DNA of 64,000 nucleotides from an uncultured Erysipelotrichaceae bacterium (GCA_902800905.1 CADCGC010000001.1:151758-215757); one strand, 5' to 3'; counted from the first letter of the stretch, positions 44,307 through 53,390 are shown. Numbers and translations: made by a program. The notes: generated by a model not told the origin, from the letters alone.

Positions 44307-45515
44307 TTATTTCCCTCCTAAATATTTCTTAACCGCATAGGCGACTTCTTTAGCACTTCTAACTGCGTAGACAACAGTCTTTTCTCCATTATGAGCAACA
44401 TCTCCACAGACAAAGACTTTGCCACTTGCGTTAGTGACTTCTTGAAGTTTATTTACTTCAAAGCCAAGTAAGCCTGCTTCAGTATATTGACCAACCGCTA
44501 AAATGATGAGGTCAGCTTTGACTTCTAATTTGGCAGGAATGAATCTGTGTTGGAAGACCACTTTCTTTCCTTTTAATGCCACTGGGACATAGCCATCAAT
44601 AATGGAAACACCTTGTTCTTGTGAACCTTGGAGTTCTTTCTTGCTGGCTTTGAATTCTGCAAATGTTTCATAGACGACATCAGTTACTTGTGGAACTCCT
44701 AAGAGTTTTAAGGTTGTAACTGTATCCATGGCGACATCTCCACCACCAATAACGAGAACATTTTGTGGAACTTTGATATTTCCTTTTCTTCTTTTGGCTT
44801 CGTGGAGGAAATCAACTGCAGTCTTAACAAATCTCTTACCAGCAAAAATTGGTAAGACTTTACCTTTGTTATGACCGACAGCGACAACAACCGCGTCATA
44901 TTCTTTCTTTAATGCTTCAATATCTTCAACTGGATGATTGAGAACAATCTCAACACCTAATTTCTCAATACGTTTGATTTCTCTATCAACGACTGGAGTT
45001 GGTAAACGATATTCTGGGATACCATATCTAAGATATCCACCAGCTTTAGCTTCTTTCTCAAAGATTGTTACTTTGTAACCATCTTGGGCTAATATGCCTG
45101 CAACTGATAAACCAGCAGGGCCACTACCAATAACTGCAACTTTCTTGCCGTTAAGTGGTTTAGCTTCTAAGATTTCCATCTTGAAGGCATCTTCACTATC
45201 AGTGACATATCTTTGAATTCTACCAATATCAATTGGCTTATCAATACCACTTCTAGAGCATCCTTGTTGACAGTATCTTTCTGTTGGACACACTCTAGCG
45301 CATATTGCACCTAAAATATTGTTGATACGAACTGTTTCTGCAGCGCCTTTAACGTTTCTAAAACGCACAGAACGAATAAATTTTGCTGGATCTGTTCCAG
45401 CAGGACAGGCTTTAGAACATGGAGCGTCATGACATAATAGACATCTACTTGCTTCTTCCATGACAAGTCGAGGTGTATATCCCGCTTCATATTCTTTCAT
45501 GTACTTTTCGGACAT
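44307..45515 (-). CDS. preT: NAD-dependent dihydropyrimidine dehydrogenase subunit PreT
   Basis: This 402-residue GltD-like oxidoreductase has N-terminal Fe-S ligands ([18 protein letters not shown] and [11 protein letters not shown]), an FAD site ([15 protein letters not shown]) and an NAD(P) site ([13 protein letters not shown]). It feeds electrons from NADH to PreA. It is the first gene of the preT-preA operon. Confidence 0.92.
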   Translation of the reverse strand: MSEKYMKEYEAGYTPRLVMEEASRCLLCHDAPCSKACPAGTDPAKFIRSVRFRNVKGAAETVRINNILGAICARVCPTERYCQQGCSRSGIDKPIDIGRIQRYVTDSEDAFKMEILEAKPLNGKKVAVIGSGPAGLSVAGILAQDGYKVTIFEKEAKAGGYLRYGIPEYRLPTPVVDREIKRIEKLGVEIVLNHPVEDIEALKKEYDAVVVAVGHNKGKVLPIFAGKRFVKTAVDFLHEAKRRKGNIKVPQNVLVIGGGDVAMDTVTTLKLLGVPQVTDVVYETFAEFKASKKELQGSQEQGVSIIDGYVPVALKGKKVVFQHRFIPAKLEVKADLIILAVGQYTEAGLLGFEVNKLQEVTNASGKVFVCGDVAHNGEKTVVYAVRSAKEVAYAVKKYLGGK

Positions 45516-45638
45516 AAAAATCCTCCTTATTGTGTATGAAAAGAATTTATTCGTATTTATTTTAATATAAATAGGATATATAAGATATTAATTTCGATAT
45601 TTGTTTACTATTTCCAGTTGAACTCGATTAATGTAGCA

Positions 45639-45664
45639 AACAAAAAAGTAGGTCACCCTACTTC
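45639..45664 (-). terminator. Terminator overlapping the end of the hydrolase-GT4 gene
   Basis: On the minus strand AAGTAGG, GTGA and CCTACTT form a short tight stem followed by TTTTG. The stop codon TAG of the gene lies inside the stem. Confidence 0.75.
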
Positions 45665-47589
45665 TTTTTGCCTTGGTTTATTTCTTGATATATGCCAAGC
45701 ATCTTCTTGGCCCATTTATCAGGAGTGTATTGTTTAAGTGTGTTCTTTGCAGCTTCAACAATCTTTTTATTATTTTTAAATAATGCTTTTTCAATTCTTT
45801 CAACCCATTGATAGAAATCTTCATAGATATAAGCATTAACTCCATCTTCAAAGATTCCTTCAATTGCTTTATCTTTCTTCGCTAAGATGAGAGTGCCACA
45901 CGCGGCGGCTTCAAAATAAGTTAAGCCTTGTGTTTCAAAGTTACTTGCAGTCACAAAGACATCAAATAATGAGTAATAATATTTAAGTTTAGAATTTTCG
46001 ACTTCACCAACAAAGATGACATTTTCTTCTAAACCTAACTTTTTAATGGTTTTCTTTAAGAGCTTAATCGCATCTCCAACACCGACGATGATGAAAACAA
46101 TATTTGGAATTTCACTTTTGATTTCTGAGATATATTCTAATGTCTCAACGATATTCTTTTCGATTGAAACACGACCAACATAGCCAAGAACCTTCTTATC
46201 TTTGAGATTATATTTTTCTTTTAATTTGTTAACTTCCACTAAATCGGCTTTAGACATTTTGAATCTTTCTAAGTCAATTGAACTTGGAATCACTCTTATA
46301 TCTTTAGCGGATGATTCATCTGAAAGAATCTCATAACTCTTCATAGAAGGAACGACGATAGTTTTACATTCTTTATATACTTTAGAGAACAATAATTCTT
46401 TTGCGGCTTTATAAGTAATCTCGCCAGCAAACTTACCAAACTTGGATTCATAATACATCTTCCATAAGGTGTGATATGTGTACACCATTTCAATACCAGT
46501 GTATTTTGCTAAAAGTAAAGCAATTTGACTCATAGAGTATTCAGTGTGTAAATGCAAATAATCAAAGCCAAACAAAGAGAGCATCTTTGCATTCTTTTGA
46601 TAGGCAAAGCTCTTGAGCATATGAAGATCTTTGTGACCTTTAATGAATCTAGCAGGGCTTCCTAAAACTGGAATATAGTCGCTTGGTAATTGTTCAATTG
46701 GAACTTTTTTGTCCCATAAGGCAACAATATATGTTTCATATCCCAATGATTTAAGTTCAGTTTGTAAGAGATTAACCACTACTGAAACTCCGTTAGTGAA
46801 TAGTGGGAAAACATCAGTTAATAACGCAATACGTTTAGGAAGTGGCTCATCTTCTAAAATCATAAAGAGGTGTTCATAGAACTTCTCATTATATTTCGCT
46901 TCTTCTGGAAGTTTACTTTCTCTAGTTTCTCCAACAAAGAGGTCATAATCATCTTTGTGATATGTTTCTTCTAATTTATTTGAAATGTGCTCTTCATAAT
47001 ATAAGAAGTGACCCGAAACTGGGTAACAGGTGAATGTAACTTTAGAATTATTTTTTCCTCTTTCAAACAAGGAGAAGCGAGAATCAACATTGTTAACTGT
47101 GTCGTTTTGCCCATAGAAGATGTATGTCGGGAATTTGTATTTTTCAATCGCATGAGAAATTGAATATTCATCTTTATATTTGTTAACTGGTGAAATCAAA
47201 ATGAATTTGGTAATTCCTTTTAATTTGGTTTTCTCCATGTAGGAAGCGAGGTAGGCTCCAACACCAAAACCCATAAAGATGATTGATTCATTCTTAATGA
47301 CTTTATGTTGAATGATATCCGCGATGAGACGGGAGAAAACCTTAGAATAATAGTTAAAGAAGAGAACTCTATCACCGCGATTAAGGAATTTAATGACAAT
47401 AAGATGATATCCCTTGTCTAAAATTGGATTGATTAAATCCATATATTGCCTTTCTCCTTGATAATGGAAAAGAGGGAAGACAATGACTTTTCCTAAAGAA
47501 GATGTGTTGTTATATGAAAGAATCTCATATGGGTTATGATCAATTTCAAATTGATATACTTTTGGAATTCTCTTTCTTACACTTTTCAT
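45658..47589 (-). CDS. Alpha/beta-hydrolase fused to GT4 glycolipid-type glycosyltransferase
   Basis: This 643-residue protein has two parts. The first 220 residues look like an alpha/beta hydrolase (IVFPLFHYQGERQYMDL, nucleophile-like region FMGFGVGAYLAS, YIFYGQNDTV, SGHFLYYEE), but the usual GxSxG serine is replaced by GFGVG, so it may be inactive. From about 245 it is a GT4 transferase (RIALLTDVFPLFTNGVSVVV, LGYVGRVSIEKNIVETLEY, FETQGLTYFEAAACG) close to alpha-glucosyl diacylglycerol synthases. Glycolipid synthesis at the inner membrane face is the likely job. The fusion frame is open throughout. Confidence 0.8.
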   Translation of the reverse strand: MKSVRKRIPKVYQFEIDHNPYEILSYNNTSSLGKVIVFPLFHYQGERQYMDLINPILDKGYHLIVIKFLNRGDRVLFFNYYSKVFSRLIADIIQHKVIKNESIIFMGFGVGAYLASYMEKTKLKGITKFILISPVNKYKDEYSISHAIEKYKFPTYIFYGQNDTVNNVDSRFSLFERGKNNSKVTFTCYPVSGHFLYYEEHISNKLEETYHKDDYDLFVGETRESKLPEEAKYNEKFYEHLFMILEDEPLPKRIALLTDVFPLFTNGVSVVVNLLQTELKSLGYETYIVALWDKKVPIEQLPSDYIPVLGSPARFIKGHKDLHMLKSFAYQKNAKMLSLFGFDYLHLHTEYSMSQIALLLAKYTGIEMVYTYHTLWKMYYESKFGKFAGEITYKAAKELLFSKVYKECKTIVVPSMKSYEILSDESSAKDIRVIPSSIDLERFKMSKADLVEVNKLKEKYNLKDKKVLGYVGRVSIEKNIVETLEYISEIKSEIPNIVFIIVGVGDAIKLLKKTIKKLGLEENVIFVGEVENSKLKYYYSLFDVFVTASNFETQGLTYFEAAACGTLILAKKDKAIEGIFEDGVNAYIYEDFYQWVERIEKALFKNNKKIVEAAKNTLKQYTPDKWAKKMLGIYQEINQGKKK

Positions 47590-47611
47590 GGTTATATTAT
47601 TCTATAGAATT

Positions 47612-47649
47612 ATAGAAAAAGAAAAGAAAAACCTTAATAATTGGTTTTT
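47612..47649 (-). terminator. Terminator after the lipoprotein-DUF2971 operon
   Basis: On the minus strand AAAAACC, a nine-base loop and GGTTTTT are followed by CTTTTCTTTTT. It ends the operon just before the next gene's promoter region, which carries the palindrome TTCTATA-gaat-TATAGAA. Confidence 0.65.
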
Positions 47650-47676
47650 AGAAATGGATAACAGGCAGGAAGTCCA

Positions 47677-48459
47677 CTATTTTGCTTTTCTTGCCTTTTT
47701 AATAATGCGAAACGCTTTTTCTTTTGTTTTTACTTTTATATTTTTGATTTTTAATAAATCTCTAATCAATTTCTTTTCATATAGAGAGACATTAGGGCCT
47801 AAGCATATTTCATCAATCGCATCAAAAATATTGTATAACGACAAGGCATTCCCCTTGTTGAAGTTAGATATAGAATCAAGATTAATTACAGTAGCATCAT
47901 CTTTCGACATTATTATCGTTATTCTATATTCCTTTTCGACGTTGTTTATTGGATGTTTAAAAAGTAGCGCTTTGCTTACGGCATATTTATAGTTGTCAGA
48001 TGTTGATTCGACAGTATTTATTATTAATTTGTTGTCCAACATCCTTAATTGTTGTTGCTGAATGTTCTTTTTATAAATTATTTCTCCACTATAATGAATC
48101 ACACCCGTTGTTCCTAATAATCGTTCTAATTTTTCTATATCAAACCTTAGGCACACCCCATGCCCATAATCACCATACTCTCTCCAACATGTCAAATTAT
48201 CACTATTTGCGCATAAACTTAAAATATATGCAACTATGTTATTTCCTTCCGCTGGCAAATTAACAAATAATAGCGAATAAATAGAATTATATTTGGTGTT
48301 GTTTATGCAAAGCGCCTTAAAATATTCAATTTCTGAATCATCATTCGAATCAAAGGAATTGGAAAATAATATTGACTTAGTTTCAATAATCTTTTTTAAC
48401 GAATTAATATTTGTGTAATGATAAAAATATTTTCTATGCATATCATTGAATTGGAACAT
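47677..48459 (-). CDS. DUF2971-family protein
   Basis: This 260-residue protein has YFYHYTNINSLKKIIETKSI at the start and LTCWREYGDYGHGVCLRFD, the two marks of DUF2971. Members are widespread and poorly characterised; some sit in defence or toxin loci. Its ATG lies within the last codons of the lipoprotein gene (17-base overlap; Met7 at 48441 is an alternative), so they are co-translated. There is no signal peptide, so it is cytoplasmic. No function can be assigned. Confidence 0.75.
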   Translation of the reverse strand: MFQFNDMHRKYFYHYTNINSLKKIIETKSILFSNSFDSNDDSEIEYFKALCINNTKYNSIYSLLFVNLPAEGNNIVAYILSLCANSDNLTCWREYGDYGHGVCLRFDIEKLERLLGTTGVIHYSGEIIYKKNIQQQQLRMLDNKLIINTVESTSDNYKYAVSKALLFKHPINNVEKEYRITIIMSKDDATVINLDSISNFNKGNALSLYNIFDAIDEICLGPNVSLYEKKLIRDLLKIKNIKVKTKEKAFRIIKKARKAK

Positions 48460-50851
48460 CTGAAAAATAAGCGTATATTTTTAAATCTCTACACTCTGCT
48501 CCATTAATTGTTTTAATCCTTTTTCCGGTATCAGCTCTCGGCCCTTCCATCCACCAATGATCAAAATAGTAGCCTTCCTTTATTGGGTCTTTTAAAGTAA
48601 TTATGTCTTCGACGGTGTAAGTTGATGGATTCTCAGGATCGTTAATTCCACCATTCATTATATAAGTTATGTTATAAACAATTTTGGTCCATTTGGAGTG
48701 GAAAGTTTGATCGGAATTATATTCCCAAACATCACTTATTATTACATTGTTGTCATCAAACCATCCATCAAAAATATAACCATTTTTTTGAGCAACATAT
48801 GGTCTGTGAACAGTCGAACCATAGGTTTGTTCTATTGAATTCGATATAGTAACCATAACCTTTATTGTTGGACATTTTTCAACCCGCACTCCAGCTTGCG
48901 CCACTCCATAAGAATCATTTCTTACATAAATTGATATTTGATATATTTTGCATATTTCAGGAGATACAGCAATCCTATTGGTTTTATAAACATAATTATT
49001 TTGTGGGTCAGTAGTTGGATTTGCCACTAAATGAAGCCAAGGGGTCGTTGCATCTGCATAACTTTGGTCATAATATTTTCCATTTTTGCGACACTCAGCT
49101 TTTACCATTGCGTAAACGTATACTGATGATGTATCGGCGTATTTTGGAATATAAAAGAACATTTTTTCTCTAAGTTCATTTACAATAAAACCAGAAGCCA
49201 ACAAAATCTCTTGCTCAGTTAAAATGCCAAAATCAACATCTCTTATCGTTTTTTTGTCAATCATTCTTCCATACACATAAACATCGTCATCTATAGTGAA
49301 GTCGCTATTTATAAACTCAGTAAAACTGGTGTCACTATACCAACCATCAAACACATATCCAGCTTTACTTGGAACATAATCATAAAGCAAAAATCCACCA
49401 TCACCTTTAACTAGCAATACATTATTTAAAGAGTCATCGTTTGTGACAATATAGTGAATGTTAAAATAAAATGATGAAAGATCATCGAATATCGCTAAAT
49501 ATTTATTTGGTTCGAATTTAGCATATAATTCTAAATTGCCATAGTTGTTGTTTAACCCAGTTATTTTATTTTCAAACGAAGATTCAGTATACCACCCAAC
49601 AAAAGAGTAACCAGTCTTTGATGGCTGCTTAAAAGCGAAAGAATCATTAATCGTGTAGTTTGATGGATTCTCATCATTGTTTGTTCCGTCAAATAAATAA
49701 TAAGTAATGCTGTATGTAACAAGTTTCCAATTTGCAGTAAACTGATAATTCTGACCGCCATCACATTCTACAGCAACATCTTTTTGAGGACTATCTCCAT
49801 TAGATCCTGTCCATCCTAAAAACTCATATCCATTTTTAGTTGGATAAGACAACACAAAATCTCCAGATTCAATTGAATATGATGTTGGATTGTCTGCGGT
49901 TCCGCCATCTAAATTATATGAAATTGAATATGAAATTGGGCTGTTATAATACTGCGCAATATAAGTTGCATTACCAGTTACACTTTCAATAGAAGGTGAC
50001 CATCCTTTAAAAGAATACGAGTAATAGTTATCTTGGTTTCTTGATGGTTCAGCATCGCCATAAGAAGGGGTCTCTCCATAATTAACTTCTTCGGTTTTTA
50101 ATATTGTGCCGTCCCAGTTCTTCCATGTAATTGTGTATTGATTAATAGTAGTTTCAAAACATGCGGTATAAGTTATGTCACTTTCCACAAAAGAAATAGA
50201 AGGTGACCATGACTTAAATGTATAAGTATATTGAGTATCTCTATCTCTCGAAGGCGTTGTTCCATCATAGTGAGGAGTCTCTCCATAATTCACATTACTA
50301 TCAACTTCTAAGATAGTGCCATCCCAATTCGTCCACGTAACTGTATATTTGTTCAAAAAACTTTCATACTGAGCAACATAAGTTGCATCTTGAGTTACTT
50401 CTTCAATTTCAGGGGTCCAACCAGTGAATTTATAAGAATATGCTTTTGTTTTTTCTCTAGTTGGTTCTTGGCCATTATAATTAGGAAGGGAGCCGTATTG
50501 AACGCTTTCCGTTTTTAGCGTAGTGCCATCCCAGTTCTTCCAAGTTATTGTATATTCATTTATAGTTCTACTATATGTAGCGACATATGTTTCGTCGCTT
50601 GTTGCTTTTTTGACTTCAGGGGTCCAACCGGAAAATGAATATGAATATTCTGGGGTACTAACTCTAGTTGGTTCTTGGCCATTATAAGTCGGAATGTCTC
50701 CATTATTCACTTTGTCTATTTCTAAAACGCTTCCATCCCAGTCTTGCCAGGTTATAGTGTGTTTAACACTGGTGTTTGAACATCCAACAAAAGCAAAACT
50801 AAAAATTGATAAAAAGATTATTGTTTTTATGTAAGTAATTTTTCTATTCAT
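48443..50851 (-). CDS. Repeat-rich surface lipoprotein (InlB B-repeat-like)
   Basis: This 802-residue exported lipoprotein has a signal peptide with lipobox FVGC (Cys about 24). Four tandem repeats of roughly 70 residues follow, each with TITWKNWDGT near the start, a YNGQEPTR-type segment, a SYSFSGWTPE-type segment and a final TYVAQY. Then come Flg_new/InlB B-repeat-like units (GYEFLGWTG, GYSFVGWYTE, GYVFDGWYSD, GYIFDGWFDD). These are binding or spacer modules of Listeria- and Bacteroides-type surface proteins. Adhesion is a fair guess. The repeats could vary in number by recombination. Confidence 0.85.
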   Translation of the reverse strand: MNRKITYIKTIIFLSIFSFAFVGCSNTSVKHTITWQDWDGSVLEIDKVNNGDIPTYNGQEPTRVSTPEYSYSFSGWTPEVKKATSDETYVATYSRTINEYTITWKNWDGTTLKTESVQYGSLPNYNGQEPTREKTKAYSYKFTGWTPEIEEVTQDATYVAQYESFLNKYTVTWTNWDGTILEVDSNVNYGETPHYDGTTPSRDRDTQYTYTFKSWSPSISFVESDITYTACFETTINQYTITWKNWDGTILKTEEVNYGETPSYGDAEPSRNQDNYYSYSFKGWSPSIESVTGNATYIAQYYNSPISYSISYNLDGGTADNPTSYSIESGDFVLSYPTKNGYEFLGWTGSNGDSPQKDVAVECDGGQNYQFTANWKLVTYSITYYLFDGTNNDENPSNYTINDSFAFKQPSKTGYSFVGWYTESSFENKITGLNNNYGNLELYAKFEPNKYLAIFDDLSSFYFNIHYIVTNDDSLNNVLLVKGDGGFLLYDYVPSKAGYVFDGWYSDTSFTEFINSDFTIDDDVYVYGRMIDKKTIRDVDFGILTEQEILLASGFIVNELREKMFFYIPKYADTSSVYVYAMVKAECRKNGKYYDQSYADATTPWLHLVANPTTDPQNNYVYKTNRIAVSPEICKIYQISIYVRNDSYGVAQAGVRVEKCPTIKVMVTISNSIEQTYGSTVHRPYVAQKNGYIFDGWFDDNNVIISDVWEYNSDQTFHSKWTKIVYNITYIMNGGINDPENPSTYTVEDIITLKDPIKEGYYFDHWWMEGPRADTGKRIKTINGAECRDLKIYAYFSDVPIQ

Positions 50852-50858
50852 AGGTTTA

Positions 50859-51122
50859 CTACCTCCAACGTTTTATGTATTTGCCTTCGTTTCTTGCAAA
50901 CTTGATTTCATATTGATAATTAAAATTGGCCAAGAAAGCTCGTAATTCTTGCATGTATCTTTTGAATTGTTGCTCATTGATTTCTAGTTCTTCCATTACT
51001 TCTGTTTTGCTGAAGCAATTGTTTTCACACAATAGCGAAAGCATATATAGCAACGCTTGAGCTTTCTTCACTTTCATGCTTCTAATTATAGAAACGCTGA
51101 GGGTACAAAAAATGACCCTCAA
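50859..51122 (-). CDS. Small winged-helix-like protein, paralogue 1
   Basis: The real start is probably Met16 (51077), giving about 72 residues: KVKKAQALLYMLSLLCE, FSKTEVMEELEINEQQF, KRYMQELRAFLANF. The pattern of helix, turn and helix followed by a small beta wing suggests a tiny DNA-binding winged helix. It is clearly a paralogue of the next gene (KRYMQELRAF is identical). It precedes the lipoprotein gene by 7 bases and may regulate it. Confidence 0.65.
   Translation of the reverse strand: MRVIFCTLSVSIIRSMKVKKAQALLYMLSLLCENNCFSKTEVMEELEINEQQFKRYMQELRAFLANFNYQYEIKFARNEGKYIKRWR
51098..51122. terminator. Hairpin between the two small winged-helix genes
   Basis: TGAGGGT and ACCCTCA pair around 11 bases, right after the stop of the second paralogue and before the start of the first. 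On the plus strand ACTTATTTTTTT follows; on the minus strand there is no U run. It may be an attenuator, a stabiliser or a ribosome-binding switch. Confidence 0.45.
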
Positions 51123-51123
51123 C

Positions 51124-51354
51124 TTATTTTTTTAAAATATAAATATCTTCTCTTCTTATGTAATTGATTTCATATGGAAGATTAAAGTTATAAATAAACG
51201 CTCGTAATTCTTGCATATATCTTTTAAATTTGAGATCGGTTATTTCTATTTCTTCTTTAATTTCCTCTTTAGTAAATGATCCTTTCTCTAACAGTATGCT
51301 TAAAATTAAAAGTACTGCTTGTGTCTTGTTGACTTTCATAAATATCCCTTTCAA
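51124..51354 (-). CDS. Small winged-helix-like protein, paralogue 2
   Basis: Met6 (51339) is the likely start because AAAGGG precedes it; this gives about 71 residues. KVNKTQAVLLILSILLEK, FTKEEIKEEIEITDLKF and KRYMQELRAFIYNF match the neighbouring paralogue at most positions. The pair is a tandem duplication. The winged-helix fold is inferred from the helical pattern and the basic C-terminal strand. Confidence 0.62.
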   Translation of the reverse strand: MKGIFMKVNKTQAVLLILSILLEKGSFTKEEIKEEIEITDLKFKRYMQELRAFIYNFNLPYEINYIRREDIYILKK

Positions 51355-51405
51355 AAAAGAGGTATACCTGTTTTATTTGTCGGCACTCTCAGTATCAATT
51401 ATTGT

Positions 51406-51432
51406 TACAAAAAGCCCATCAAAGAGATGGGT
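51406..51432 (-). terminator. Terminator downstream of a gene fragment
   Basis: On the minus strand CCCATC and GATGGG pair around five bases, followed by CTTTTTG. The only minus-strand coding-like DNA just upstream is the fragment at 51480-51647. Confidence 0.65.
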
Positions 51433-51479
51433 AATGTATAAAAAATAACGGAAAACTAGTAATAATTACTTGATATTGA

Positions 51480-51647
51480 TTATCTTTGTAATCTAATCAT
51501 TGTACGATATCCTAAATCAATATCGCACGCGAATTGTTTAGGTGATAAGTCTCCTTTCTCATCAATTGTTTGAAGTACGTATTCATAATCTGGTGACGGA
51601 GATCTTGCATAATAAGTTGATTCGTATTCAATTTCTTCTTTCAACAA
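51480..51647 (-). pseudogene. Short gene fragment or tiny protein
   Basis: A minus-strand frame from a TTG at 51647 reads LKEEIEYESTYYARSPSPDY, EYVLQTIDEKGDLSPKQF and ACDIDLGYRTMIRLQR, stopping at 51480-51482. The composition is protein-like. It is followed by a good terminator, so it is or was a transcribed gene, but the upstream frame is closed and no ribosome-binding site is clear. The rest of the 467-base gap (51355-51821) has only the two terminators. Confidence 0.4.
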
Positions 51648-51775
51648 GAAATGTGCTCTTCATATAGTTCTTATATTATCACTAAAATACCAAGATTTAA
51701 ATTTAACAAACTTTTGCAATATGTTGTTTGTTAAAATGATAAATATTATAGAAAAACCATATAAGAAACACTGTA

Positions 51776-51808
51776 TTTAAAAAACCAGAATCGTTTGACT
51801 CTGGTTCT
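51776..51808 (-). terminator. Terminator after the XRE membrane protein gene
   Basis: On the minus strand AACCAGA and TCTGGTT pair around a short loop, followed by TTTTAAATAC, some 15-45 bases after the stop. Confidence 0.75.
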
Positions 51809-51821
51809 TATTATTCTTTAA

Positions 51822-52574
51822 TTAATCATCAACTTCTGGTTCTTTGACTTCTTTTTCATCTTCATCATCTTCTTTACCAAGGGCTTTATTAATTGATCCC
51901 ATGGTAATGTGATAAGCAGGAATGGCTAAGAAGACGACCCACATTGGATGCCACAACGAAGCGGATAATCCAGGATAGAACATACAAACGAAGAAGAAGA
52001 CAAAGCAAGCAGTGAACACCATGTTGAATTTGTTCGCGTTCTTTTTATAAATACATCTAGCGATTGAACATAAGATACCTGGAACGAAGAAGAAGACCCA
52101 CGCACTTGCCCACATACCAAGCAAGGCTCCTAATAAGAGATAAGCTGCTAAGGCGAAGAAGAGTAATACTCCTTCAATGGCGTCAATGATTAGTGATCCT
52201 TTATCTCTTTTGAAGTGTTTACCAATCTTAACTGTTTCTCCTTTTTCGTCTACGCATGTGACACCTTCTTTATTAATTATGACACTGCTACCATCACTAT
52301 CGGAGATGTGAATTCCTTCTTCAGGTTTCTTTTCTTCTTTGACTTGCTCTTTAACGATTGTCTCAACATCCTCATCAGTAGACAATAATTCATCTAAAGA
52401 GACATCGTATAATTTAGCTAGGCAAATAAGGTTATCAGTGTCTGGGGAGGCTTCCGCTCTTTCCCATTTGCTAACTGCTTGACGGGACAAGCCTAATTTG
52501 TCTGCTAACTCTTCTTGTGAGTAACCGTGTTTTTTTCTTAATTTAATTAATCTATCAGCGATTTCGATTGTCAT
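51822..52574 (-). CDS. XRE-family regulator with membrane domain
   Basis: This 250-residue protein begins with an XRE helix-turn-helix (IKLRKKHGYSQEELADKLGL then SRQAVSKWERAEASPD), has a middle segment with SDGSSVIINKEGVTC and ends with about four membrane spans (145-235) and an acidic tail. Membrane-tethered XRE proteins of this type are common in Bacillota and may link envelope state to transcription. Its promoter region carries GCAAC-caata-GTTGC, a likely autoregulatory site. Confidence 0.85.
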   Translation of the reverse strand: MTIEIADRLIKLRKKHGYSQEELADKLGLSRQAVSKWERAEASPDTDNLICLAKLYDVSLDELLSTDEDVETIVKEQVKEEKKPEEGIHISDSDGSSVIINKEGVTCVDEKGETVKIGKHFKRDKGSLIIDAIEGVLLFFALAAYLLLGALLGMWASAWVFFFVPGILCSIARCIYKKNANKFNMVFTACFVFFFVCMFYPGLSASLWHPMWVVFLAIPAYHITMGSINKALGKEDDEDEKEVKEPEVDD

Positions 52575-52654
52575 AATTTCGCTCTCCTTTTCTAACTGCC
52601 ACTACTTTAGCATTTTATGTTTGGTTGCCTCTACATACTCTAGTTAGAATTTAC

Positions 52655-52669
52655 GCAACTATTGGTTGC
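52655..52669 (-). promoter_or_regulatory. Palindrome upstream of the XRE membrane protein gene
   Basis: GCAAC, five bases and GTTGC form a perfect inverted repeat about 85 bases before the start of the XRE gene. It probably lies over the -35 and is the natural candidate for self-binding. The rest of the gap (52575-52812) is AT-rich and also holds the promoter of the rightward antitoxin gene. Confidence 0.45.
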
Positions 52670-52812
52670 AAAAGTGGTTATTTATCAGTTTAAGGCCGAA
52701 ATATGCATTTTATTGCATACTTTCGTCAAATGATTATAGCACACGAATTAAAAAATCGTGATATTGAATTTGTGACATAATTATGCTACAATTTTGACAC
52801 GGAGGTAGTCAT

Positions 52813-53118
52813 ATGCCAACAATAATACCTATTAGGGATTTAAGAAACACAAGCGAAATATCTGATATGGCTCATAAAATACAAGAACCAATTTTTGTCA
52901 CAAAAAATGGTTATAGTGATCTTGTTGTCATGAGTACGGAATTGTATGAAAAAATTGCACAAACAAATAGAATTGATCAAGCGATTTTTGAGGCAGAAGA
53001 AGAAATGAATAATGGCGCAGAGCCAAAAGTATTTCAAGTAGTTACAGTGTATTATTATCTCCGAGAGCATATCGTGATCTCGATGATATATATTTATACA
53101 TTTCTTCGACATTATTAG
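52813..53118 (+). CDS. Phd/YefM-like antitoxin with a frame-disrupted C-terminus
   Basis: The first 70 residues are a normal Phd/YefM-type antitoxin (TIIPIRDLRNTSEISDMAHK, IFVTKNGYSDLVVMSTELYE). From about residue 75 the frame runs into the toxin gene and makes nonsense (VVTVYYYLREHIVISM). The neighbouring frame has AQSQKYFK and a stop, which looks like the original antitoxin end. A deletion or frameshift near 53013-53025 explains this. The DNA-binding part is intact, but toxin neutralisation may be lost. GGAGG precedes the ATG. Confidence 0.75.
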   Translation: MPTIIPIRDLRNTSEISDMAHKIQEPIFVTKNGYSDLVVMSTELYEKIAQTNRIDQAIFEAEEEMNNGAEPKVFQVVTVYYYLREHIVISMIYIYTFLRHY

Positions 53119-53336
53119 AACCAACTATTGCGAAACAACAAATTGATCACATATGGAATGCTATATATTCTTTATCCTCATTTCCATATTCTCATCAAGA
53201 TAGACTGGTTGGAAAATACGCCAATAAAGGTTACAAACAGCTTCTAGTTGATAACTATATAATTATTTATCAGATTAATGAAGTAAACGAAAAAGTTGTC
53301 ATTACAACAATTCAATATATCAGACGCAATTTATGA
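53031..53336 (+). pseudogene. ParE/RelE-family toxin without a standard start codon
   Basis: The frame reads ISSSYSVLLSPRAYRDLDD, IYLYISSTLLEPTIAKQQ, FPYSHQDRLVGKYANKGY and LLVDNYIIIYQINEV to a TGA at 53334-53336: a complete ParE/RelE toxin of about 101 residues. At the place where ATG is expected there is ATT (53031-53033), and no ATG, GTG or TTG lies between the upstream in-frame stop and the conserved SPRAYRDL. It is either an ATT-initiated gene or one silenced by start loss. It overlaps the broken antitoxin end. Confidence 0.7.
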
Positions 53337-53345
53337 AGAAAAATA

Positions 53346-53367
53346 GGTCATGACTAGACCTTTTTTT
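53346..53367 (+). terminator. Terminator of the Phd/ParE locus
   Basis: AGGTC and GACCT pair around seven bases and are followed by TTTTTT on the plus strand. Confidence 0.75.
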
Positions 53368-53390
53368 CATACTAAGGACGTCTTTACTAT

